Assembly: GCA_014655195.1 (NCBI GenBank) | Contig: BNBH01000020.1 | Coordinates: 86,020-150,019 of the forward strand | Direction: 5' to 3' | Length of the DNA: 64,000 bases | Origin: Streptomyces cellulosae | GTDB taxonomy: Bacteria > Actinomycetota > Actinomycetes > Streptomycetales > Streptomycetaceae | Shown: piece by piece, positions 1 through 7,301 of the stretch | Numbering within the stretch: the first letter of the stretch is position 1 | Layout of the letters: every line of letters starts with the position of its first letter | Made by a program: the position numbers and the translations under genes | The notes under the pieces: model-generated | What the model was told of the DNA's origin: nothing | Databases searched by the model: none | The model's input: the letters and a program-made list of their open reading frames with translations, nothing else

Positions 1-577
1 CCAGCAGCAGGAGCGCGCCGGTGCGCTCCGGGTACGACACGGCCCACTCCACGGCCCGCATCCCGCCCATCGAGCCGCCGACGACCAGCGCCCACCGGTC
101 GACGCCCAGTGCGTCGGCGAGGGCGGCCTCGACGGCGACCTGGTCGCGCTGGGTGAGGAACGGGAAGTCGCCGCCCCAGCGCCGCCCGGACGGTCCGCGC
201 GAGGACGGGCCGGTGCTGCCCTGGCAGCCGCCGAGCACGTTCGGCGCGACCACGAACCAGCGGTCCGTGTCGAGCGCCCGCCCCGGCCCCACGAGCCCGT
301 CCCACCAGCCGGGCGTGGGATGCCCCGGACCGGCGGGACCGGCGACATGGCTGTCGCCGGTGAGGGCGTGCAGCACCAGCACCGCGTTCGACCGGTCCGG
401 CGCGAGCCGCCCCCACGTCTCGAACGCCAGCCGCACGCCCGGCAGTTCACCGCCCGCCTCAAGGGCAAGCGGCTCCGGGTGCGCGTACCACTGCCGCCGC
501 CCGGGCGGGTCCCCCTCCCGCCAGGCCCCGGAGGCCGGCGGGAGGGGGACCGGGGACGGCGTCAGAACGGTGTTCAG
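1..577 (-). CDS. metX: Homoserine O-acetyltransferase MetX, partial (C-terminus beyond window)
   Basis: Alpha/beta-hydrolase-fold enzyme that acetylates homoserine with acetyl-CoA to give O-acetylhomoserine, the substrate of the enzyme encoded just upstream. Visible signatures are LHALTGDSH near the N-terminus (oxyanion region), GPGHPTPGWWD, NVLGGCQGSTGPSS, and the nucleophile elbow VVGGSMGGMRAVEW with the catalytic Ser. The reading frame opens inside the end of metY: the codon overlapping the metY stop is CTG in a CTGA overlap (CTG at 577-575), where homologous pairs usually have ATGA or GTGA. No ATG, GTG or TTG lies in frame between there and the conserved core, so a CTG start or re-initiation after metY is likely. 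The 3' part lies outside the window. Family identity is secure; the start is not. Confidence 0.88.
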   Translation of the reverse strand, partial: MNTVLTPSPVPLPPASGAWREGDPPGRRQWYAHPEPLALEAGGELPGVRLAFETWGRLAPDRSNAVLVLHALTGDSHVAGPAGPGHPTPGWWDGLVGPGRALDTDRWFVVAPNVLGGCQGSTGPSSRGPSGRRWGGDFPFLTQRDQVAVEAALADALGVDRWALVVGGSMGGMRAVEWAVSYPERTGALLLL

Positions 578-1938
578 GACGCGCCCTTCGCCGCGCGGAA
601 CCCGGCCTCCAGATCGGCCTTGAGGTCCTCGAGGGCCTCGATGCCGACGGACAGCCGCACCAGCCCGGGCGAGGTGCCGGTGGCCGCGAGCTGCTCCTCG
701 TCGAGCTGGCTGTGGGTGGTGGACGCCGGGTGGATGATGAGGCTGCGCACGTCGCCGATGTTGGCGAGGTGGCTGAACAGGCTCACGGCGTCCACGAACC
801 GCTTGCCGGCCTCCACGCCGTCCCGCAGCTCGAACGACACGATCGCGCCCGCGCCGCGCGGCAGGTACTTCTGCCCCGCCTCGTACCAGGGGCTGGACGG
901 CAGTCCCGCGTAGTGCACGGCGGCCACCTCGTCGCGCTGCTCCAGCCACTCGGCGAGCGCTTGGGCGTTGGAGGAGTGCCGCTCGATGCGCAGACTGAGC
1001 GTCTCCACGCCCTGCAGCAGCAGGAACGCCGAGTGCGGGGACAGCGCCGGGCCGAGGTCGCGCAGCAGCTGCACCCGCAGCTTCACTGCGAACGCGCCCG
1101 GACCGAGCGCCGGCCAGTAACGCAGGCCGTGGTAGCTCGGGTCGGGCTCGCTGAAGTCCGGGAACCGGTCGGCGTGCGCACCGAAGTCGAAGGTGCCGCC
1201 GTCGACGACCACGCCCGCGATGGCCGTGCCGTGACCGCCCAGGAACTTGGTCGCCGAGTGCACCACGACGTCCGCGCCGTGCTCCAGCGGCCGCAGCAGG
1301 TACGGCGTCGGCACCGTGTTGTCCACGATCAGCGGCACACCCGCCGCGTGCGCGACGTCCGCGACCGCCCGCACGTCGAGGACGTTGCCGCGCGGATTGC
1401 CCAGCGACTCGGCGAACAGCGCCTTGGTGTTGGGGCGGATCGCCGCCCGCCACGCCTCCGGGTCGTCGGGGTCGTCCACGAAGGACACCTCGACGCCGAA
1501 CTTCGGCAGCGTGTGCCGGAACAGGTTGTACGTGCCGCCGTACAGGGAGGTGCTGGACACGATGTGGTCGCCGGCGCTCGCCACGGTCAGCAGCGCCAGC
1601 GTCTCCGCGGCCTGCCCCGAGGACAGCGCCACGGCCGCGACACCGCCCTCCAGCGCGGCGATCCGCTGCTCGAAGACGTCCTGGGTCGGGTTGTGGATGC
1701 GGGTGTAGATGTTGCCGGGCTCGGCCAGGGCGAACAGGTCGGCGGCGTGCTGCGTGTCGCGGAACACGAACGACGTCGTCTGGTAGATCGGCGTCGCGCG
1801 CGCCCCGGTCGTGGGGTCGGGCTCCGCGCCCGCGTGGACCTGCTTGGTCTCGAAGGACCAGGCGGGCGTGGAGTCCGCGGCGGACTCCCCGTCGGGGGTG
1901 TGGCCTGCGGTGACGGAGTCGATGGGCCGGCTGCTCAT
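574..1938 (-). CDS. metY: O-acetylhomoserine (thiol)-lyase / bifunctional O-acetylhomoserine aminocarboxypropyltransferase
   Basis: PLP enzyme of the Cys/Met metabolism (gamma-family) class, 454 residues. It makes homocysteine from O-acetylhomoserine and sulfide, and so assimilates sulfide directly into methionine synthesis. The PLP lysine is visible as HSATKFLGGHGT (Lys about 231). Other family marks are the N-terminal TKQVHAGAEPDPTTGARA and TPIYQTTSFVF, the internal NPTQDVFEQRIAALEGG, and the C-terminal IHPASTTHSQL. The ATG start is supported by AGGGAGC seven bases upstream. metX follows with a 4-base overlap. A short leader peptide (2168-2094) sits 155 bp upstream, which suggests the operon is tuned to cysteine or sulfur supply. 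Confidence 0.95.
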   Translation of the reverse strand: MSSRPIDSVTAGHTPDGESAADSTPAWSFETKQVHAGAEPDPTTGARATPIYQTTSFVFRDTQHAADLFALAEPGNIYTRIHNPTQDVFEQRIAALEGGVAAVALSSGQAAETLALLTVASAGDHIVSSTSLYGGTYNLFRHTLPKFGVEVSFVDDPDDPEAWRAAIRPNTKALFAESLGNPRGNVLDVRAVADVAHAAGVPLIVDNTVPTPYLLRPLEHGADVVVHSATKFLGGHGTAIAGVVVDGGTFDFGAHADRFPDFSEPDPSYHGLRYWPALGPGAFAVKLRVQLLRDLGPALSPHSAFLLLQGVETLSLRIERHSSNAQALAEWLEQRDEVAAVHYAGLPSSPWYEAGQKYLPRGAGAIVSFELRDGVEAGKRFVDAVSLFSHLANIGDVRSLIIHPASTTHSQLDEEQLAATGTSPGLVRLSVGIEALEDLKADLEAGFRAAKGAS

Positions 1939-2063
1939 GAGAGTGCTCCCTGGCGGAGAAAGGGGGATGTGGTCGTGCCTGAGGACGCCACGGCGCCGCG
2001 CGTCACGGCCCCGGACACAAGGGGGCGGTGGTCGGCGCGATGCGGTGAAGCGGAGAGGAGAGA

Positions 2064-2079
2064 GGCCGGACTGCCGGCC
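2064..2079 (-). promoter_or_regulatory. Short GC hairpin after the metY leader peptide
   Basis: A 6-bp stem (GGCCGG / CCGGCC, loop of four) starts 15 bases after the leader-peptide stop on the minus strand and is followed by a run of C and T. It is in the position expected for an attenuator or for a hairpin that interacts with a stalled ribosome. A matching hairpin follows the divergent leader. Function is inferred. Confidence 0.35.
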
Positions 2080-2093
2080 GGGCGCGCGCGGCG

Positions 2094-2168
2094 TCAGCTC
2101 GCGGCGGAACAGCCCGTGGTGGTGACACGCACGTAATCGACGTGGCGGCGGGTCACGAGCACGGTCAT
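2094..2168 (-). CDS. Putative cysteine-type leader peptide of the metY-metX operon (24 aa)
   Basis: Very small ORF reading MTVLVTRRHVDYVRVTT then TGCSAAS and stop. The core R-R-H-V-D-x-x-R-V and a Cys near the end match the short actinobacterial 'putative leader peptides' that stand in front of sulfur-assimilation genes. Such peptides are thought to sense cysteine charging by ribosome stalling. The ORF lies 155 bp upstream of metY on the same strand and ends just before a small hairpin. A sister peptide with the same core is encoded divergently 120 bp away. The Shine-Dalgarno is weak (GAG), so the transcript may be nearly leaderless. Confidence 0.7.
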   Translation of the reverse strand: MTVLVTRRHVDYVRVTTTGCSAAS

Positions 2169-2287
2169 GCGCTCAGGTAACCACACGCCGGCGGCGTCGC
2201 GCCAGATCGACGGAAGCCGTCTCACCCGCCGGGACGACGTCCGGGCGTTCTTGACCCGTGTCACCGACTGCTGTTTTGATCGACGGC
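2169..2287. promoter_or_regulatory. Divergent promoter region between the two sulfur leader peptides
   Basis: About 120 bp separate the two leader ORFs. On the plus strand TTGACC (2251-2256) and TTTGAT (2275-2280), 18 bp apart, form a plausible housekeeping promoter. Its -10 lies only 8 bases before the leader ATG at 2288, so that transcript would be leaderless or nearly so. No clear minus-strand promoter is recognised. Confidence 0.45.
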
Positions 2288-2368
2288 ATGAAGCGACAGG
2301 ACCTCACGCGGCGACGCCATGTCGACCTTGCGCGTGTCTCCAGCTCCTGCTGTCGCACCCGGGCCTGA
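2288..2368 (+). CDS. Putative cysteine-type leader peptide of the ssuE-ssuD operon (26 aa)
   Basis: Small ORF beginning MKRQDLTRRRHVDLARVSSS and ending CCRTRA. It carries the canonical actinobacterial sulfur-leader core RRHVDLxRVSS followed by two consecutive Cys codons just before the stop. Starvation for cysteine would stall a ribosome at the tandem TGC TGT codons. A 6-bp hairpin starts 8 bases after the stop and is followed by pyrimidine-rich DNA. The downstream genes ssuE and ssuD release sulfite from alkanesulfonates, which fits. This is the stronger of the two divergent leaders. Confidence 0.8.
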   Translation: MKRQDLTRRRHVDLARVSSSCCRTRA

Positions 2369-2375
2369 GCGCGAC

Positions 2376-2390
2376 CGAGGGACACCCTCG
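2376..2390 (+). promoter_or_regulatory. Short hairpin after the ssu leader peptide
   Basis: CGAGGG-ACA-CCCTCG forms a perfect 6-bp stem starting 8 bases after the leader stop, followed by a C/T-rich tract to about 2415. This suits an attenuation or ribosome-stalling switch. The remaining sequence to 2612 holds no ORF or motif I recognise and is probably 5' untranslated RNA of ssuE. Confidence 0.35.
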
Positions 2391-2612
2391 CCCCGCTCCT
2401 TCTCCCTGATCTTTTCCCTGATCCCGGCCTTCGGCCGCTCCGCCGACGCCTGCCGTCGTCGCAGCGCCGTCGCCTGACACCCCCTTACGCGCTCCCCGGC
2501 CGGTCGGCCGCGCAACGGACGCCGCCCGTCCCGCCGTTGCCCGCGGGCCGGCCGTCACCACCCGCCGTCGCCCCGCCCGACCCGCTCGCACCGATCCTCG
2601 GAAGGTCCTCCC

Positions 2613-3167
2613 ATGGCCACCATCCTGTCCGTCTCCGGAAGCCCCTCCGCCACCTCCCGCACCGCCCGGCTTCTGCGCCACCTCGACCAGCGGCTCGTCG
2701 CGCAGGGGCACGAGGTCATACCGCTCGACGTGCGCACCCTCCCGCCCGAGGCGCTGCTGCACGCCGACTTCCGCCATCCGGCGATCGTCGAAACCACCGC
2801 CCTCTTCCAGCAGGCCGACGGCGTCGTCATCGGCACCCCCGTCTACAAGGCCGCCTACTCCGGCCTGCTGAAGGCGCTGCTGGACCTGCTGCCGCAGTAC
2901 GCGCTCACCGGGAAGACCGTCCTGCCGCTCGCCACCGGCGGCACCACCGCCCATGTCCTCGCCATCGACTACGCGCTGCGGCCCGTGCTCAACTCCATGG
3001 GCCCCGCCCACATCACGCCCGGCTGGTTCACCCTCGACACGGAGATCACCGTGGGCGACGACGGCACCCTGACCGTCGCCCCCGCCGCGGCCGAGGCGCT
3101 GGCCCAGGTCACCGACCAGTTCTCCCGCGCGCTCGGCGGCCGCACCCTGCTGGCGGCCACCGGCTGA
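2613..3167 (+). CDS. ssuE: NAD(P)H-dependent FMN reductase SsuE
   Basis: 184-residue flavodoxin-like reductase that supplies reduced FMN to the alkanesulfonate monooxygenase encoded downstream. The N-terminal SVSGSPSATSRT is the FMN phosphate-binding loop. GVVIGTPVYKAAYSGLLKALLDLLP is the family signature, with its conserved Tyr and Ser, and the mid-protein LPLATGGTTAHVLAIDYALRP is also typical. The length matches the family. The ATG has GGAAGG about 11 bases upstream. The gene sits between the cysteine leader peptide and ssuD, and the context supports sulfonate-sulfur scavenging under sulfur limitation. No ssuABC transporter lies in the window. Confidence 0.93.
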   Translation: MATILSVSGSPSATSRTARLLRHLDQRLVAQGHEVIPLDVRTLPPEALLHADFRHPAIVETTALFQQADGVVIGTPVYKAAYSGLLKALLDLLPQYALTGKTVLPLATGGTTAHVLAIDYALRPVLNSMGPAHITPGWFTLDTEITVGDDGTLTVAPAAAEALAQVTDQFSRALGGRTLLAATG

Positions 3168-3264
3168 GCACCGCGGGGAGGAACGCGGCGCGCCGTGACG
3201 TGGCTCCGCGGCCGCCCCGACCACGGCCTCCTCTGACGACGCACGAACCGAACGGAGCCCTCCC

Positions 3265-4425
3265 GTGACCCTCACCTTCCACTGGTTCCTGCCCACCAAC
3301 GGCGACAGCCGCCACGTCGTCGGCGGCGGCCACGGCACCCCGGCCACGGCGTCCGGACGGGACCGGCCGCCCACGGTCGCCTACCTCACCCAGATCGCCC
3401 GCGCCGCCGAGGACCTGGGCTTCGTGGGCGCGCTCACCCCGACCGGCGCATGGTGCGAGGACGCGTGGCTGACCACCGCCATGGTCAGCCAGAACACCGA
3501 ACGCCTGAAGTTCCTCGTCGCCTTCCGCCCCGGATTCGTCTCGCCCACCCTCGCCGCGCAGATGGCGTCCACCTTCCAGCGGCAGAGCGGCGGACGGCTG
3601 CTGCTCAACGTCGTCACCGGCGGTGAGAGCCACGAGCAGCGCGCCTACGGCGACTTCCTCGACAAGGACGACCGCTACCGCCGCACCGACGAGTTCCTGA
3701 GCGTCGTGCGGGAGCTGTGGCAGGGCAAGACGGTGGACCTGGAGGGCGAGCACCTGCGCGTGGCGGACGCCAGGCTGGCCCGGGTGCCCGACCCGGTGCC
3801 CGAGGTGTACTTCGGCGGCTCCTCGCCCATCGCGGGACGGGTCGCGGCGAAGCACGTCGACGTCTATCTCACCTGGGGCGAACCGCCCGCCGCCGTCGCG
3901 GAGAAGATCGCCTGGATCCGCCGCCTGGCCGCGGAGGAGGGCCGCACCCTGCGCTCCGGCATCCGCCTGCACGTCATCACCCGCGACACCTCCGAGCAGG
4001 CGTGGGCGGAGGCCAACCGCCTCCTGGCCGGCTTCGACCCGGAGACGATCCGCTCGGTGCAGGAGGGACTCGCCCGCAGCGAGTCGGAGGGCCAGCGGCG
4101 GATGCTCGCCCTGCACGGCGGCGGCAACCGCGACGGCCTGGAGATCCACCCCAACCTCTGGGCGGGCATCGGCCTGGTACGCGGCGGCGCGGGCACGGCC
4201 CTGGTGGGCAGCCACGAGGAGGTCGCCGACCGCATCAAGGAGTACCACGCCCTCGGCATCGACGAGTTCGTCCTCTCCGGCTACCCGCACCTGGAGGAGG
4301 CGTACTGGTTCGGCGAGGGGGTGCTGTCGCGCCTGGAGGCGGAGGGACTGTGGGCCCGTCCGTCGCGGGTGGGGGCGGGCCAGGAGACGTCGGGGCAGGC
4401 GCCGTTCGCGACGGCGGGCCGCTGA
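3265..4425 (+). CDS. ssuD: FMNH2-dependent alkanesulfonate monooxygenase SsuD
   Basis: 386-residue bacterial luciferase-like (TIM barrel) monooxygenase that cleaves alkanesulfonates to aldehyde and sulfite. Family marks include FHWFLPTNGDSRHVVGGG at the N-terminus, the substrate-pocket GAWCEDAW, NVVTGG, YFGGSSPIAGRVAAKHVDVYLTWGEPP, and the C-terminal DEFVLSGYPHLEEAYWFGEGVLS. The GTG start is preceded by GGAG eight bases upstream. It lies 97 bp after ssuE, probably in the same leader-controlled operon. Unusually, its last 190 bp are overlapped antisense by the end of the next leftward gene. Confidence 0.94.
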   Translation: MTLTFHWFLPTNGDSRHVVGGGHGTPATASGRDRPPTVAYLTQIARAAEDLGFVGALTPTGAWCEDAWLTTAMVSQNTERLKFLVAFRPGFVSPTLAAQMASTFQRQSGGRLLLNVVTGGESHEQRAYGDFLDKDDRYRRTDEFLSVVRELWQGKTVDLEGEHLRVADARLARVPDPVPEVYFGGSSPIAGRVAAKHVDVYLTWGEPPAAVAEKIAWIRRLAAEEGRTLRSGIRLHVITRDTSEQAWAEANRLLAGFDPETIRSVQEGLARSESEGQRRMLALHGGGNRDGLEIHPNLWAGIGLVRGGAGTALVGSHEEVADRIKEYHALGIDEFVLSGYPHLEEAYWFGEGVLSRLEAEGLWARPSRVGAGQETSGQAPFATAGR

Positions 4426-5512
4426 CGACCAGGCCCTGTTCGGCACTCCCGGGCGCGACGTCCGGGGCGTACGGCGGCGGGGCGGGGATCACGGTGGGGG
4501 CGGGCGCCTGGGCCAGCCCCCGCTTGATCCGGCGCATGAGCGGGTTCACCTGGCGGCGCGTCATCGCGTGGTTCCGCCCGGCCAGGGTGAGGGCCCGCAC
4601 AGCGGAGGGGTCGATCCGGACGAACTCCGGCGTCCAGTCGCGGCCGAAGACGATGTACCCCCGCGTCCCGGCCACGCGCGTGAGCGCGTCCGGCTTCTTC
4701 AGCGGCGGGTACGCCGGCCACCGGAACGCGGCGAGCCTCCTCGCCTCCTCGCCCTGGAGTTCGGCGGCCCGCGCGGCGAACGCCGCCCGGGCCGCCGCCC
4801 TGAACCGGTCGTACTCGGGCTCGTCGGTGAACACCGTCACCAGCAGCCGCTCCGGCGGCAGCAGCCGTACGACCTCGGTGAACTCCCAGAGGGTGCCTTC
4901 ACTGGTCCCGGTGGCGAGCACGACCAGTCGCGCCTTGCGGATGGCGTCGCTCACGGTGGGCTTCCAGTCGTTCAGCGGCAGGTAGAACCTCCGTGCCCCC
5001 GCCAGCGGCAGGCGTTCGCCGGGCCGCCCCACGGCCACGACCGGCCCGAGCTTGAACCGCAGATGCCACACCATGTGCTCCTCCCAGGTGCGGCTGTGCG
5101 GGGTGTGCATCCTGCGGATCGGGTTGAGGACGGGGACCGGCTTGATCCGGTACAGCTCGTCGTCGAGGTCGAAGGGACGCAGATACAGGATGTACGACTG
5201 CGGCTCCAGCGCCCCCGCGTCCTTCACCAGCCGGGCCGTGTGGCGCCTGCCGAAGCGGGACAGGCGGCTGCCCGTGAACACGGCCACGATGCCGCCCGCG
5301 AGCATCAGGACGCCGATGACCACGTCCTCGGTGGTCAGGATGCCGAACATGGTGCGCGTCCGGATGCGGTTGAGTCCGGCGACGGCCACGAGGAAGCCGA
5401 GAACCCGTGTCACGCAGCCGACGCCACGGGCGCCGCAGCCGACACTCCGCACCTGGCGGGGCCTCGTCACCTCGAACTGTCCCCCGCCCCCGTCATGCCT
5501 GTTCACCCGCAT
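4235..5512 (-). CDS. Hypothetical membrane-anchored protein with Pro-rich tail
   Basis: About 425 residues, not assigned to a named family. Two hydrophobic segments lie near the N-terminus (VLGFLVAVAGL and VVIGVLMLAGGIVAVF). A soluble domain follows, containing SYILYLRPFDLDDE, RFYLPLNDWKPTVSDAIRKARLVVLATGTSEGTLWE and a C-terminal Arg/Ala-rich part. The LRPFD motif and the TSEGTLWE segment recall actinobacterial proteins with a TIR- or SLOG-like Rossmann region, but I cannot prove that. The last 70 or so residues are a Pro-rich low-complexity tail encoded antisense to the 3' end of ssuD. The start is uncertain: ATG at 5512 is used here, ATG at 5554 is possible, and neither has a clear ribosome site. 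Confidence 0.6.
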   Translation of the reverse strand: MRVNRHDGGGGQFEVTRPRQVRSVGCGARGVGCVTRVLGFLVAVAGLNRIRTRTMFGILTTEDVVIGVLMLAGGIVAVFTGSRLSRFGRRHTARLVKDAGALEPQSYILYLRPFDLDDELYRIKPVPVLNPIRRMHTPHSRTWEEHMVWHLRFKLGPVVAVGRPGERLPLAGARRFYLPLNDWKPTVSDAIRKARLVVLATGTSEGTLWEFTEVVRLLPPERLLVTVFTDEPEYDRFRAAARAAFAARAAELQGEEARRLAAFRWPAYPPLKKPDALTRVAGTRGYIVFGRDWTPEFVRIDPSAVRALTLAGRNHAMTRRQVNPLMRRIKRGLAQAPAPTVIPAPPPYAPDVAPGSAEQGLVVSGPPSRTAPAPTSPGPPPPATDGPTVPPPPGATAPPRRTSTPPPGAGSRRGRTRRCRGRGTP

Positions 5513-5566
5513 GGCACGAGACGTTACGCACGACGCGCGTGCAACACGCGACATTTCAGGGAGATT

Positions 5567-5878
5567 TCACTCGCGAGGTGATTCTCCACCGCGCTTCACC
5601 CTCCGAGCCGCCTCCCGTATCGCCTCCGCGTACGGCGCGTCCGCCGCGCGCGTCTCGGGCGAGAGCTCCTCGAACGGCACGAGCGAGGCGTGACCGGCGT
5701 CGACCGTCTGCATCCACGCCGACCACGCGTCGTGCACGTCCTCGTCGGTGACCCGCTCACCCTTCGCACGCAGCAGCACCGCGTACAGCCGGAACAGGTC
5801 GTCCGCGCCCTCGGGCGGCCGCGCGGCCGGCGGCAGGCAGGACCGGATCAGATCGGCGAGCGGATCGAGGTAGGTCAC
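5567..5878 (-). CDS. Small conserved hypothetical protein (DUF7701-like)
   Basis: 103 residues, acidic and helical, starting at GTG in a GTGA overlap with the stop of the upstream membrane-protein gene, so the two are translationally coupled. Notable conserved-looking segments are DDLFRLYAVLLRAKGERVT, EDVHDAWSAWM and HASLVPFEELSPETRAAD. I recall small actinobacterial proteins of this form (DUF7701-type) but cannot verify the family. It is usually seen next to a two-helix membrane protein, as here. No catalytic motif is visible and function is unknown. It may be a cytosolic partner or regulator of the upstream membrane protein. Confidence 0.7.
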   Translation of the reverse strand: MTYLDPLADLIRSCLPPAARPPEGADDLFRLYAVLLRAKGERVTDEDVHDAWSAWMQTVDAGHASLVPFEELSPETRAADAPYAEAIREAARRVKRGGESPRE

Positions 5879-6426
5879 CCCGAGAGTGTGCCAGCCACCA
5901 GCACCACATGAGCCAGCGCGAACACGAGGGGCACGATCCGCTCCGACGAGCTGAGTTCGGCGTACCGCCGGGTCCGGCCCGGCTCGGGGGTGCCGCGCAG
6001 CACCGCCCACTCGTCGGTGAAGATCCGCACCGGCAACCGTTCCTCGATCTCGTTGATGACACGGAACTTGGCCGAGTTGAGATGCCGGTACGAGCGGAGC
6101 TGGAGCCACCAGGCGAGGGACAGGGTGACCCCGCCCATGGCGACCGCCACGGAGACGTACCACGGCGGTTCGGCCCACTCCGACATCCCGAACCCGATCA
6201 CGCTCACCAGCGCCGTCTGCACGGACAGGAAGAACGCGTTGGCCGAACCGCGGCGCGCGGACACCCGGTCGGCCATCTCCACGGCGAGCTTGTACAACTC
6301 GAGCACGTCCTGACCCACGGCCGGCTCACCGGGCGCCGACGGGCGCGGCCCGGATCCTGGCTGCGCGGGGACGGCGGCCGTCGTCGTCCGGCCGTGCACG
6401 CTGTCGTCGTCACGGTCGCGTTCCAT
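5875..6426 (-). CDS. Two-TM membrane protein, RipA-like / SLATT-like family
   Basis: 183 residues. A disordered N-terminus (about 1-38) is followed by LYKLAVEMADRVSARRGSANAFFLSVQTALV. Two membrane helices come next (about 67-85 and 92-110, WYVSVAVAMGGVTLSLAWWL), then LRSYRHLNSAKFRVINEIEERLP and a final helix. This pattern, a helix, two close TM segments, then Arg-Ser-Tyr and N-S-A-K-F, matches small membrane proteins annotated as RipA-family octameric membrane proteins and resembles the SLATT two-TM effectors of nucleotide-signalled defence systems. It is coupled by GTGA overlap to the following small gene. Family assignment comes from memory of the pattern. A defence role is speculation. Confidence 0.65.
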   Translation of the reverse strand: MERDRDDDSVHGRTTTAAVPAQPGSGPRPSAPGEPAVGQDVLELYKLAVEMADRVSARRGSANAFFLSVQTALVSVIGFGMSEWAEPPWYVSVAVAMGGVTLSLAWWLQLRSYRHLNSAKFRVINEIEERLPVRIFTDEWAVLRGTPEPGRTRRYAELSSSERIVPLVFALAHVVLVAGTLSG

Positions 6427-6715
6427 TGGACTCCCGGGGGCGGTGGTGGGGGAGGGACCTCATCGTAGGTACGGTGCGGGGGCGGCGTCAGGTGCTTTCC
6501 GGACCGTCACGCGAAGGAGGGCGGGACGGCTCGTCGGGCGGGTGCCGCACGCGCTCCTCGCCCCGGAGAACTGCTGGTCAGTCCCCCGGTCCCGGCCGAC
6601 GGGGAGTACGGTGGAGATACCGGGAGCTTCTCGCGCACCGGCTCAGCCGCCGGTGGCGTTCCCGGCGATGGGCGACACCGGCCCGCAGCCGCGGGCCCGG
6701 AGACAGGTTCGCGTC

Positions 6716-7246
6716 ATGAACGTGACCATCGACCGCACGATGTCGAGCAGGCGCCTCCCCGCACCACCGGCTCGGCTGTCCCTGGCGTCCGCGCCGGGAG
6801 GGCTGGACGGCGTGTGGTGGCCCCGCTCCCGCGCCCTCAGCCGCGAGCTGCCGCCCCTGACCGCCGCGCTCGACAGCCCCTGGGGCCGCGTCACCGGTGT
6901 CGCGGTGAGCCCGGCGCACTGGCCGGTCATCCCGAGCTGGGTGTCCCGGGAAGGGCGTGCCGTGCGGGTCGACTGGGCCACCGAGGAGCAGGATCCGCAC
7001 CGGATGACCCTCTTCTTCGCCGAGGGCCGCCGCGACGTGCTGGTGGTGCCTCCGGAAGCAGGCGCCTCCGCCGCACGGCTGCTGTCCGGCGACAGCGGGG
7101 AAGCCCCGGGCCGGGCGGGGGACACGGGCGACAGGATGGACGTACGGACCGCACTGGAAGCGTGGGAGACGGACGGCGGGGCGGATGCGCCGTCTCCCCG
7201 GCGGCCGTCCGCCGGCTCGGCGGGCGGTCGCCCTCTCTCCGATTGA
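6716..7246 (+). CDS. DUF5994 family protein
   Basis: 176 residues. Contains RLSLASAPGGLDGVWWPRSRALSRELPPLTAAL, then WGRVTGVAVSPAHWPVIP and VDWATEEQDPHRMTLFF. These are the hallmark blocks of DUF5994 proteins, common in Streptomyces and usually about 150-180 residues. No enzymatic residues are evident and function is unknown. The ATG at 6716 is chosen because conservation begins just after it. The ORF is open further upstream, but that part is low-complexity and unsupported. The gene lies 55 bp before a SpoIIE-type phosphatase on the same strand, so the two may be co-transcribed in a signalling or stress context. Confidence 0.75.
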   Translation: MNVTIDRTMSSRRLPAPPARLSLASAPGGLDGVWWPRSRALSRELPPLTAALDSPWGRVTGVAVSPAHWPVIPSWVSREGRAVRVDWATEEQDPHRMTLFFAEGRRDVLVVPPEAGASAARLLSGDSGEAPGRAGDTGDRMDVRTALEAWETDGGADAPSPRRPSAGSAGGRPLSD

Positions 7247-7301
7247 CGTGCGCCGGAGTGGTCCCGGGCTGGTGGCAGACACGGACGGAGGGACCGTTGC
7301 C

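Noticed and set aside
712..2136. 474-codon ORF on the plus strand opposite metY
   Set aside because: Arg/Val/Gly-rich shadow of the metY gene with no domain. GC-rich DNA commonly leaves such frames open.
1939..2170. SAM riboswitch upstream of metY
   Set aside because: I looked for the SAM-I/SAM-IV core elements and did not see them. The leader-peptide ORF explains the conserved-looking upstream region. A covariance-model search (Infernal with the Rfam SAM models) would settle it.
4281..4721. 146-codon minus-strand ORF inside the membrane-protein gene
   Set aside because: Out-of-frame shadow of the longer ORF, with no ribosome site.
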